DNA from: Madurella fahalii
Taxonomy: Eukaryota > Ascomycota > Sordariomycetes > Sordariales
Assembly (NCBI GenBank): GCA_029876055.1
Contig: CM056875.1
Location: forward strand, 1,612,001-1,676,000
Reading direction: 5' to 3'
DNA length: 64,000 bases
Below are positions 47,088-57,353 of this stretch, one piece after another; position 1 is the stretch's first letter, and the number at the start of each line of letters is the position of its first letter. A program made the translations under genes and the position numbers. Below the pieces are notes generated by a model that ran no database searches, had not been told where the DNA came from, and saw only the letters and a program-made list of their open reading frames with translations.

Positions 47088-48151
47088 TAAAGCTGCGCTG
47101 GCGTTAGCGGTTGAAGGAGTCTGGATGAATGATACCGCTTACCTCTACTGGCGAGCGCTGATGGCCGCCTTGGAAAACCTCTGACGGTGGCGCTGAGCCG
47201 TGGGAAATGATGCTCCAACTCCTGGAATCAATGGAAGAATGCCGCGTGGTGGGGGCGCCATCGTTGCTGAGCCCCGAGGAATTACTCCGAGATGTAGTCA
47301 ACGACTGTTGCGTAAAACCAAAGTTAGCTCCCTGACAGTAAGCAGCGGCATGATGTCCGCGATCCGACGTCGATAGCGCCCCGCGTCCGTGGCCATGTCC
47401 GAAAGGAAAAGGTAAGAGGTACGCAGCCGGGACAGACACCGGCCGCTCGCCCACGACGACGCAGAAATCGTCATCGCCATCCCCCGCGGGAACATCGACA
47501 GGCTGGTCGCTCCGACTCGGTCGTGGAAAGACCTCGGGTATGGCGTGCAAGTCACAGCGGTGAGGGTCACAAGCATCATGTTTCAACGAACCGTTCGCAG
47601 CAGCCGCCTCCTTCTTGACTTTGACGTCGCCCGAGGTGTCTTCCTCCTTCTTGACACTCTTCTCCTTCTTCACGGTGCCTCTCTCTTTCTTGACAGGAGT
47701 CTCATCCTCATCCTCGTCGTCCTTGACAGCCGCGGAAGCCTGGCCCCGCTTGCGCTTCTTGCTGGCGGGCGTCTTGACACCCTTTGTCTCGCCATCATTC
47801 TCGTTGTCGTGATTGTCTTTTCCAGAGGTAGCGCCCTTGCCGGGCTTGCGCGGCGTGGAAACGGTAATGTCATGCGACTTCAGTAGTCGCTCATAGCGCT
47901 TGGCGCTAGGGATTTGTTAATACTCGGAGAGATGATGAGGTTGCGTGGTTGAGAGAAAAGACACTTACGCAGCTGCCTTGGAGATAATGCCCAGCTCACT
48001 GGCCACCTCGTTGAAATTGACCTGAGATGGTACATAAGTGAGTGGTCAACTGAGACCGATGGAATGGCGCTGGGGTTACCTTGCCAGCGGTGGAGTGCTT
48101 GATGCAGCAAAGCAGAAATTTGAACTGCGCCTCGGTGTCGAGAGTAGGCAT
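47088..48151 (-). CDS. Myb-like (Myb_DNA-bind_8-type) domain protein, locus 1 of the cluster
   Basis: Four exons: 48151-48080, 48021-47969, 47905-47143, 47093-47088, giving 297 residues. The first ~52 residues form the Myb-like domain: TEAQFKFLLCCIKHSTAGK, VNFNEVASELGIISKAAAAK, RYERLLKSHDI. A Lys/Glu-rich low-complexity region follows (VKKEKSVKKEEDTSGDVKVK), with nuclear-signal-like KKRKRG, then a Ser/His/Gly-rich tail. The second intron lies in phase 2 just before the third helix. The last exon is just CTT TAA. It is supported by a GTAAGC donor, a GCTAAC branch sequence and a GCAG acceptor; without it the chain would run 13 residues further in a different sequence. Upstream GTAAGT donors near 48602 and 48872 suggest 5'UTR introns. 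Likely a nuclear DNA-binding protein; targets unknown. Confidence 0.75.
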
Positions 48152-50419
48152 TTTGGCGATGTGCACGATGTGCTATTGTGACTGAGGTTTAGATGTCAGT
48201 GGGACCCTTGATATGGCAATCTGGAGCTCCGGAAATGCGAAACAACCGAAGGACCAGATGACAGCAACTCGGGAAGTTGGTGTTTGGTGTGCTTGAAGTT
48301 CCAGCACCTGGAGAAGCCGGCAAGCGATAAATTCGAAAGCTGGATGAGACAAGAAAGGAAAATATGTGCGTAAGGAAATGTAGAGAGGTTGTAGGCAGTC
48401 GAAGTGTGGTAGAATGAAGCGTAGATGGGTGAGGTCGAAGGACGGGAACGTAGAGGTGAAGGGAAGGTAAAAACTACCAACACAGAGACGCGTAGAGCCA
48501 CCCGAGTCGGCAGGCGATTGCAGAAAAAAAAAATCCAGGTGTCGGCATCGAGGGTACAGGAATGAAAGGACTCAAACAGTGACAAGAGCAGATGGTACTT
48601 ACCAGGTCTTTGCAATGTGCTCAGTGTGTCGGTATTGCGACGATGATAGGATCACGTCTTGGCTGAGGCTTTGTTAGTAGGAGAGGGAAGAAGATAGTAT
48701 GATGATGTTCATGGATGGAGGGAATTTGTTTTGCAAGAAGGCGCGTGCAGGTCAAGATTGGCCACTCAAGCCATAAAACGGCCACCCACGACGTGTGACA
48801 AGCGCGTTCCCCCCAAACCAAAAACTCGGGTGAATTGCGGATGCCTAGAAGTCAAGGAACAGGAACTTACCGCAGCAGCACGGATGGCCTCTCAGGACTG
48901 AACTAATGCGATTGTGGTGTAGTGTGGTTGGTAGAGGAATTGGGGAAAGACGAAGTGGCAGGGAAGAAGAGAGAGGAGGGAGCTGGGGAGGAACGTCAAG
49001 TGGTTTTTCTCTTGGGGACTCAACTTGGTCGCTGGGTAGGCAAAACGAACAGTTTTGTCCGACCTTGGACAATGGTTGGGGAAGGAACAGCCTTTTCTTG
49101 CCTTCCTATGGCCCGTCTGAGGCTCGAAAGTCACCAAGGCAGTGCAGGCTATTCAGGTCGGGTAGACACAGCAAGTTGTTTGGGCGTGGGAGTTTGACGC
49201 TCAGAAGGCTTGGTTTCTGGACAGGTTGATATACCAGCAGTGGTGGATGTTCACCCTTTGCTGCTGTCTTTGTGCCTTCTGCATGCGATAATTTACCTTC
49301 CCGCTTGATTACTACTTTGTATATCTGGCTTTGCTTGAGATTGGATAATCTAGACATTACATATCCAAAGGTAGAGACATGGTTGTCTCTCTTTCAGGAG
49401 GAGGGTTAGGGTCTTCCCCAGCCCCTGAATGACATAAAACAACCTACAACATACCTACTTGCTTTCAATTAAGGAATGATTAGAATCACGGTACCCATCA
49501 CGTCAAGAACAAGCTACTATACATACAGTATTGTTATGTGTATATTCCTGAGGAATGTTAGCTGTGTCCAGCCTGGCGCGGAGCTTTACCCCTGAGTCAA
49601 CCCTCGTGAAAGAACCCCCCCTAAGAGTGGCCAAGATGGCTAGCACCAAGAGCTAAAGCCATTGTCTTGCAGCTGGCTTACTTTGAACTCACTGTCTATC
49701 AGATAACTGTTATTGTCACAAATGCCGGGGAGGTGCACGCGGGTCCACGGCAGCTTTCGGCCTGTGCCATCCCCGTCATGCGAGGATCTCAACTCTCCGC
49801 TTTTCTCGCAGTTATTGTCGCCCTATTTGGCGGCATGTGAGAAGCTTGCCATCTTTTACTGGATTATTCCGGTCTGTTCCTTCCACCTCCATGTTTAAAT
49901 TCGGGTCTTTCTCCCCCTCTGCCACCTCTTTCTCCTTCCACTTCTTTCAACCACCATCTCGAGCCATCCTCGACCACCACCACGGCTCCGAGGACTCACG
50001 ATCGCAATTCAAGCCAAGGTAAGCTTCATGTGTTTCTTTTCTTCTGATGATGTTCTTGCCGCTGTCCTGTCATCGCCGACTGAAGTCGTCGGTGTTCTCG
50101 ATGCCACGATCTTCTCCCCGAGGTCAAGAACACGGTCGAAATGGCAAACGAGGCCATCGAGCGACTTCTTTACTTTCCATAGAAGCAATAAAACTGACGG
50201 TTGTTTTCAGTTTCCAATCAACAAGCAAACCATTCTATTTTCTCCAATTCCAGTAAGTACAGATGGATCTTCGCTCGCAGCCCCATCCTCCTTTCTTCTC
50301 TCTCATGGGTGCGAGAATTCTCAGTCGCCTTCGAGTTACACCCGTTTTTAGATGGAACCTGCATTTTAATCCCAAGGCCCATACTGACCAGGCCACCGTC
50401 CAGAAAGTTGCATCACATC
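48152..50419. other. Divergent promoter and leaders between Myb-like loci 1 and 2
   Basis: Contains GTAAGT-type donors on the minus strand near 48602 and 48872 (leader introns of locus 1) and a GTAAGC donor on the plus strand at 50019 (leader intron of locus 2). No protein-coding ORF is supported. Confidence 0.5.
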
Positions 50420-51194
50420 ATGGCGCAGACCCCCAAGAAGAATGCTGCTGCCCCGGCTGGCGAGGACTCGGCCGGCGGCCAGGCCACCATCAACGGCCAC
50501 GTTCCCTCCGCTTTGGAGGCCAATTTCGTTTTTGCCCTCATCGGAAACTTCAAGTCTAAGCCCGAGTTCGATTGGGACAAGATCGCCGCCGCTGCTGGCC
50601 TCACCAAGAAGAGTAAGTTGAAGTCTCGTTCGCTGTGTCTAGTCCCAAGCACCCTCGCTCTTTCCTTGACGACGAGGACATCATACAAGCCCAACGCCAC
50701 TAACACTTATCCACAAAACAGGCGCCCAAGAGCGCTGGCGCCTCTTCCGCATCAAGTACGGCATCACCATGCCCGAGGGTCCCGCAAGCACCCCGGGCCG
50801 CAAGAACAAGACCAGCATTATCCCATTCTTGTCTCCGTCTGTCCCGTCCGGTCGGGATGACCAGGACGACAACAAGAAGAATGAGGACGCAGCCGCCGGC
50901 CCGTCCACCGTGACCCCCAAGAAGAAGGCCACCCCTGCCCGCAAGACGCCCGTCAAGGGCAAAAAGGCTGCTGCTGCCGCCGCCGCCGCCGCAACTCCGA
51001 CCAAGAAGCGCGGCGCTACAGAGGCCGTTGCCGGTGGTTCTGACAACGAGAAGGAGGAGCCCGTCAAGAAGAAGGGCAAGGGAAAGGAGGCCGCCAAGCC
51101 TGCTGCCGCTGAGGCTGAGGATGAAGATGTCCCCATGGACACCTCTTCGGAGCTGTCCCCCGTCCCTTCCAACTTGAGCGACGAGGAGATGTAG
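50420..51194 (+). CDS. Myb-like (Myb_DNA-bind_8-type) domain protein, locus 2
   Basis: Exons 50420-50612 and 50722-51194 give 221 residues. After ~28 Ala/Gly-rich residues comes the domain: ALEANFVFALIGNFKSKPEF, DWDKIAAAAGLTKKS, AQERWRLFRIKYGI. The single coding intron falls in the domain just before the last helix (phase 1). The tail is a Lys/Ala/Pro-rich, histone H1-like stretch (TPKKKATPARKTPVKGKKAA, TPTKKRGATE). It ends acidic (AEAEDEDVPMDTSSELSP). The layout is like locus 1 and like the common tail of the first-exon array at 54.9 kb. A nuclear, DNA- or chromatin-binding role is inferred. A leader intron is suggested by GTAAGC at 50019. Confidence 0.78.
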
Positions 51195-54100
51195 ACTCGC
51201 GGTGCGGACCTGCCTACCCCAGTTTTAGATTGAGGTTTTCTTATGAGTTTCTGGAGGACATGGAATGGGGGTGGATTCCGGAATGACTACGAGGTGGGAT
51301 ATGAGTTGGGCTCGTTGGGTGAGCAGCGAGGTTCGACATGGGAAGTTCAAATGAATTGAAGTTCCAACCTAGTCTCCCGTCCGCGGTTGCCTCTATGTGC
51401 GTGACATGATGTATGGTTCCTCCGTCAACATGAGTTGAGGCTATGGCAGAGGGTTGCCCGTTTGATTTTGTAGCAGAAACAAACATGCCACAGGGACCGG
51501 GAAGCCGGGGGGTTTCTGTGAAATTCACCGTACTCTTTGTTGTAGGCGGTGTGGTCCTTGGTATTTGCTGCCCGGCGTTGGTAATAGAAAACATTAGGTT
51601 ATGGCACCTAGTTTTTTATATCTTATTTGGTGCCAGGGGAGGTTGCAATTCCAACGCGGGTCAGAGAGCCATTTCCTCTGTACCTCACCTCCTTACCGGA
51701 CACGCTATGCGCCTGTTTGCGACTTCGGGCATTGAAAGTGACAGTAGATTGAAGATCCGCCATAGAGTGGTACGACGGTGGTTGTAATTACTACCTCCTG
51801 CTTTGTTACGAACGGTAGCTTGCATGCATCCAGACATGTATCCTAGACATACAAGAACTTTCTCTTTTCGAGAGGGGAGCTTGAGAATTCTTCTCATTGT
51901 CAAACAAAACACGCGGAATATGCAACGAGTGCACCTTTGCAGAAGAAAGGACGTGGGTTCCGTGCCAAAAATGAGTGGATGAACTAGATTTGAAGGACTC
52001 TCCTACGAGTCTTCCCTTGACTCTGAATACTCTCCTGTGGTTCTCTGCTGTCCTTGCCTTTCTTCTTCGGCTATTTCCGTACTTACTCATTCTTCCGGTA
52101 AAGTTGAACTTGGAGCGCTAGATATTGGCGGGCTTCTTGCCGAGCTCGATGCGGTTCCTCGGGCTTGGCGGAGGGAGGAAAAGGAGCGACGCGTTGATGT
52201 CAGCAATCGGGTCTGTATCGGCGACAGTTGTCGTGTCGCTAACAACTAACACACCGCTGCTTATTTGAGGGCGTCTCCAGGATAGTGGGCGGACCTACGG
52301 GTATGAATGCAAAGACGACGCCATTCCCTCCCTCGTACCGCACATCGACACTGGCGAACAGAACGGATCATATTTTCCAGTCTTCCCTCCTTTTCACACC
52401 CAACAGTATCACTTTCTTGTGACGCATAATACCACCAATTCACGACCCTCCCACGCATTCCGTCCGTAGGATATTATGACCTAGTAGACAAGGGGATGTA
52501 GCTAATGTGTCGTTCTCCCGGTTGTTTGCCGACGAGCCATCGACGGCTCTCGTTTGCTGTTGCTGTGGCGAGAAACGTGCCAATGCCGATGACTAAACCA
52601 GAAGGCTCGACAATGCCCAACTGAGATTCTCCGTTGAAATTACCACAAAACACGTAGTTAAAAGAAACAGTCCACAGATCTTGAATGTTTCGACTTCGTG
52701 AAGACCCGCAACTGCCGCCGAAGCGTCTGATCCGTGACAGTGACACACCTCCCAACATTGAGGTTGAGTACTCGGCTATCCTAACTCAAATCACTCTTAC
52801 ATCCCCGCTGGCGGCGCTACTCCGTCCGTTCCCGCTATCGTCACCCCGGCCATGGAAAGCGGGCTTTTTACAACGCTCTCTCATACCGTAGGGGCTCCTG
52901 CGGCCGGGTCTGCTTTCCTGCTGGTTTTGCCTCGTGTCCGACCGGCTGGACCTGCTCCTAGAATAGCACACGCGTCGCAGGCAAGCCAGACAAATCACGA
53001 CTTTGAAGTTGCAATTCTACTAGATGCTAAGAAACTCTCGGCCTGACGGAGTCATTGCCGAAATATCTCAGCTAGAAGATTTCATCAGAGTGCTCAACAG
53101 CATCAGTGGAAATCCTTCAACTCGTGGCCCGCTGGTTGCTGCAGCTCAGCCGGCATCTGGCTGGACTGTTCAAACAGGCGATATCCTCCGCATTGATATA
53201 GGCAGAGCACAAATCCAAAACTTGAACTTCGCTTCTCATTCGTCAGGGCAAATAAGGCCCTGTCGGATTCCCCTACATCGTTATTGGTGGTACTGATACT
53301 GACATTGCCTCCTCTTCCCGGAGTCTCAACAAGAGAGCGTCTCTTCAGGCTCAAAACCGGCTTCCGGCGACAATGGCCTGCGCAGTGGTAGATGGCTCGG
53401 GTCATTCCGCGCGGATCTCGCAAGGCCCAGGGCAATTGCTACTGGCTGGGCACGTTGCCGAGCAACGAAGGCTTGGCAACCCCTTTTTTCCACAAATTGT
53501 AAGGTTGGCGACTACTGAAATCCCTGTATACAAATTAAGATGAACGAAGCTCCCGGTGTTATATTAACAGACGGATTGCCCCTGTTTGCCAACCCTTTAA
53601 GGATCCACCCATGAGCTCCGATAACATGATCATTCTTGCTCTGCAGTGTGGTAAGCAAGTACCTGGACAATTAGCAACTGCTAATTGATCAGGACAGCTA
53701 GATTAAAATATGTAACGAGCATTCTGTGGGCGATTGGGAGTCGAGGGTATCTATTTTTGCCTCGTGAGAATGATATAGAGGCCGGGGTGGTCTTGAGATA
53801 CGACGCCTCGAGGGATGTCTTACGTTGAATGCCCTGCTGGTGGATTGGGGCACCGGAATCATCTCATTAGCAGGCATCCGTTCTACAGTGCGGTGGCTGA
53901 TACTTGACGTTTACTAACTGGGAGAACACAGCATCACCGAGCCTCTGCTCAGCGTAGGCGGCCGGTATCAACCCGCGCCGTTGCTTATCATCGTCAGCTC
54001 CGGCCGCCGGTACAGCCACCAGAGAATACTATCCCTCCAAGGTCGACGCAGCCAGCTTAACTTGAGGCCTTGCTACCACCTGTCAAGCAACATATCAACC

Positions 54101-54860
54101 CCACATATCAAATTCAGTGCAGACCAGGAGCAATGTAATAAAAGACGTCCCATTTATCAGCGGTCAAACTAAGTACCCACCCCCGCAAACCCTAATCTAG
54201 AGTCCCAAGAACCGAGTGCCAAACCATCATGACCGTGGCCAAGTAAACCCGAGAAGACGAGGCAAGACCCCCAACGCAATGAACCCTTCCTCCGAAAGCC
54301 TAGAACCGATCAAGCCGTTTGACCCCCCTGCCGAAGAAGCAAGAGCCGAACGCTCAACCCAAAATTCCGGTGTGCTCCCGTAGTGGAAAACGCAATCCAT
54401 TCGCCATGAACGCCCCTCATCGTCCAAGCCACAAGCCAATCCGTGTTCGAGCTCATGATCCTCCAAGAGGGAAGTTTCCGTGCCAGAAGAAGAAATAAAA
54501 TATAATAAAATGAAGAATCCGCAGTGGTGACGTCAACTCTGCGCAGATGATAGCCCGAAGAGAAGATCCCGGATCTCTCAACACAAAAGATTGCTCAGGC
54601 CGAATTGTGTCGCAATATGAAGACGATCGCTACTTTACCAGGCCTCACGAGTCTATCCCAGCGTAAAACGGAGGGCATAAGAAGGCAAAGAAAGGGACCA
54701 GAACTCCAAATTCGAAGCCCAGTATCTTGCACCGAATCCCCAAGCCAGGATATTCCATTTTCTGTATCGAAAGTAGAGCAAGAGCACAGAAGTTGTCAAT
54801 CCCCATGAGGCGGGCAGAGAAGTCGAGTGTTGCGATAGTGGCCGTGAGCGGACTCTTCCT
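51195..54860. other. Gene-free stretch of 3.7 kb inside the Myb-like cluster
   Basis: This is the largest spacer in the window. ORFs on both strands are short, with no recognisable motifs and poor codon use. No terminal inverted repeats, transposase fragments or RNA genes are visible. It includes the 3'UTRs of locus 2 (+) and of the first-exon array (-). Confidence 0.45.
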
Positions 54861-55257
54861 CTAGGCGGCATAGGCAGCGACATCGTTGTCGATGCCGTAG
54901 CCAGCACTGCGGTAAGCATCAAGCCCCCGTGTCAGCTAATTGCGAATCCAAGTGAAAACAATCATGAGTTCTACTACTCACGCGTCACTCTCCTCCTTCT
55001 TGACGCCCTTCTGCTTCTTGACGCGGGGCTTCACGTCCTCTTCATCATCGTCGTCGATTTGGACAGGGTCGGCAGCAGAAGCGGCAGCGGTGGCCTTGCG
55101 CTTGGTGCCGCTACCGGGCTCTTTTTTGACGGCGGGAGCGCGCTTGCGAGGAGTCTTGGGAGTGGTCGCAGCAGAGGCCTGGGTAGAGCTGCCGGCGCCG
55201 TCATTGCCGGAGCCAGGGTTGTTGCCCTCCTTGCGGCGGAGCTTCTGGAGATGCTGT
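54861..55257 (-). CDS. Common 3' coding exons of the array
   Basis: Exon 55257-54982 (acceptor CCACAG) and exon 54906-54861 (acceptor CCGCAG) encode the shared 107-residue part. It opens QHLQKLRRKEGNNPGSG, the end of the last domain helix. A basic, AT-hook/H1-like stretch follows (TPKTPRKRAPAVKKEPG, GTKRKATAAASAADP), then an acidic patch (QIDDDDEEDVKPR) and a candidate nuclear signal (RVKKQKGVKKEE). It ends AAGYGIDNDVAAYAA and a TAG. The single entry base A turns the donor remnants CG, CG, AG, AC, AT and TC into Arg, Arg, Arg, Thr, Ile and Ser. The tail resembles those of loci 1 and 2. There is no ATG at its start, so it cannot be a gene on its own. Confidence 0.8.
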
Positions 55258-55400
55258 CTGTGGCGGGAGAGGAAGAACGTCAGCGACCCGTATTACTCTG
55301 GCAAATGCGTCGAATTGAAATGTAATGAAACTGAAATGCATCGAATGGAAAATGAGGAAAGGGAGGGAGGGAGGAGCAATGTAATGGGGAAGATTAGTAC

Positions 55401-55549
55401 GAGACAGCTTTGACGGTGCAGTTGTAGCCCTCCTCGTGCATGTGCCCAGTGATGGCACGGAGAACATCCTGAGACGGCTGCACTTCTTTGATGAAGGCTC
55501 TGAGCAGAGCATGGTCTGCTGTGTGATCCCAGGTCATGCGTTCTCCCAT
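55401..55549 (-). CDS. Array first exon U6 (proximal)
   Basis: ATG at 55549, donor GTACTA after ...VKAVS(TC). Encodes MGERMTWDHTADHALLRAFI, then KEVQPSQDVLRAITGHMHEE and GYNCTVKAVS with the first common base. It lies 143 nt from the common acceptor, an ordinary fungal intron length, so this is the default gene model. It belongs to the GY subgroup (U4-U6). Joined to the common exons it makes 156 residues. Confidence 0.8.
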
Positions 55550-55793
55550 CTTGAATGCTTGGGACGAGTGGTGTTCTTTGATGAGAATGGGTCCGGTGCT
55601 CGTCTGAAACTCTTGTTCAAAGATGGGACGGTCGTTTGACTGATGGCTGAAATGGAGGGGAAACAGAGGTAGAGGAGCAGAGGGTGAGGGCCTGTGAAGG
55701 AAAGGGCAGAAGAAACGGCGCTGCGGGCAGCGGGCAGCGGGAATCCGAAGAGCTGCAGAGTGCAAAGGGAGAAGAAAGTGAAGGGGAAATTAC

Positions 55794-55948
55794 ATCGCGG
55801 CGCTTGCCGTGTATTTGTAGCCTTTCTGGGCTACCCGGTCCAAGATCTTATCCCACTGCGCGGGAGTTGGAGGTGCCTCGGCCATGGTGGCCTGGAGCAG
55901 CGCAAGATGCGCATCGTGATCCCACACAGTAGGCTGTTTATTGGACAT
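55794..55948 (-). CDS. Array first exon U5
   Basis: ATG at 55948, donor GTAATT after ...ASAA(AT). Encodes MSNKQPTVWDHDAHLALLQA, TMAEAPPTPAQWDKILDRVA, QKGYKYTASAA. Two Trp residues sit in SANT-like spacing, and the GY turn is present. With the common exons it makes 158 residues. No second exon of its own is found in the 244 nt before U6. Confidence 0.72.
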
Positions 55949-56171
55949 GTCGGTGGATGTGGAATAAGGTCTGTTGTTGCTAGGTGTATGTTCAAGGGTG
56001 GATGATGGTAGAAATGTAGAACGCCGGGAGGTTTCACCACGAGTTTTGCGGGTTGCGCAGCGCGCAAGGCTGGGAAATGAAGGCAGCGAGGAAGGAATGA
56101 GGGAGGGAACAGGGAAAAGCTCGAGACCAAAAAACCAGAGCGAACAGCTGACCAGTGGCCACGAAACGTAC

Positions 56172-56329
56172 GTGAGAGCTCCCTCGCTGAATCCGTAACC
56201 CTTTCCTCGCAGAAGAGCCACCACACCGGTCCAGTCGGCACCGGTAGGCTTCATCTGCTCGACCAGGGCCAGCAGCACAGCTTGATGGGTATCCGCATCC
56301 CAATGCTGGAGGGTACGTCGTCCCGGCAT
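56172..56329 (-). CDS. Array first exon U4
   Basis: ATG at 56329, donor GTACGT after ...SEGAL(AC). Encodes MPGRRTLQHWDADTHQAVLL, ALVEQMKPTGADWTGVVALL, RGKGYGFSEGAL. It is the unit closest to the domain of the 58.3 kb gene (WxxxxD..., DW/EW, GYGF). A CAG acceptor-like triplet ends one base upstream of its ATG, so an in-frame U3-U4 splice is formally possible. With the common exons it makes 159 residues. Confidence 0.72.
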
Positions 56330-56481
56330 TCTGTTTTGTAGTTGCGTAGCGGCTGAAGTTTTCTGGAGTATCCAGATGCCTGCAAATGACAAGGCGGGAG
56401 GGGATGGAGGGTGAAACGAGAATGACTGGAATAGTCGAGGAAAGCGCAAAGAAAGGTGGAGCAGACGGCAATGAACTGTAC

Positions 56482-56621
56482 CTAATCGCGTTCCAAACCA
56501 TGTCATGGCCTCGCTCATTCATGATCCGTTCCACTTCGGCTTGCTGATCCTTTGACAGCGGCGGCTGGACCTGGATCACAGCCTCGAACAAGTCGTCCCG
56601 GATCTCCTCCCACTTGGGCAT
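56482..56621 (-). CDS. Array first exon U3
   Basis: ATG at 56621, donor GTACAG after ...WNAI(AG). Encodes MPKWEEIRDDLFEAVIQVQP, PLSKDQQAEVERIMNERGHD, MVWNAI. It belongs to the GH subgroup (U1-U3), where the turn is GH and a Trp follows four residues later. It is the shortest unit. With the common exons it makes 153 residues. Confidence 0.7.
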
Positions 56622-56944
56622 TTTTCGTGTTTTTGTGACGTGTCGTGGATAGCCGGTCTTTGAAAACGCAACGAGGGGCAAAAATTCGGTCAGGATTGAG
56701 GAGGATGGGTGATGTGATCGTTCGTGGGTCGGTGTTAGGTCGATTGGCAAGGGAGGAGGAAAAACTACAAGCAAAGAACAACACCGGCCAGAATTGGTCT
56801 TGCAGCTGCACTTGCAGCTGAGCGCTTGCCAGCGCCACAAGAGCCAAACAACCAAAGGGGGGTCACGTGAATCTCACTTGACCCACGCTCGACCCTCTGC
56901 TAAGAAAGAGAAGACATACGCAAAGCATACTGGACCAGGCATAC

Positions 56945-57096
56945 CGGAGGAGATCCCAGCTGACATGATGGCCACGATTAGCCATCTCGGCCACAATCGC
57001 TCTCTGGACGTCGGGATCCATCGAGGACTGGAGCACCGAGTAGATGCTGATCATGAGATCAATGTTGGCCTTCTCGTCCCAACGCGCGACAGGCAT
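56945..57096 (-). CDS. Array first exon U2
   Basis: ATG at 57096, donor GTATGC after ...WDLL(CG). Encodes MPVARWDEKANIDLMISIYS, VLQSSMDPDVQRAIVAEMAN, RGHHVSWDLL. GH subgroup. The 323-nt spacer to U3 contains CACGTGA near 56864-56870. With the common exons it makes 157 residues. Confidence 0.7.
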
Positions 57097-57353
57097 CTTG
57101 GGTGTTGATATGCTGGTAGGGAGGTAAATTGAGGTATTGAAGAGGAAGCAAAAGACGATAAACCCGTCGCCAAGTGTGGCTGGCGTGATGGAAGTGAAAG
57201 AGGTTTGGGATCGAAAAGAAGAATTCGACGGAGGGGAAAGGAATCCCGTGGGGATTTCGGACGGGGATTCTCGATACGAGACCCGCATAATATGCGTGTA
57301 TAAGAGTCGCGGCAAAGGGGCGTTAAGGCAACAAGACCCAACTGTCCACTTAC

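Noticed and set aside
56034..56855. A 273-residue ORF running through U3 and across U4 in another frame
   Set aside because: It contains U3 only in its middle, then passes U4 in the wrong frame. The continuity is chance; the homologous donor at 56481 gives a consistent model.
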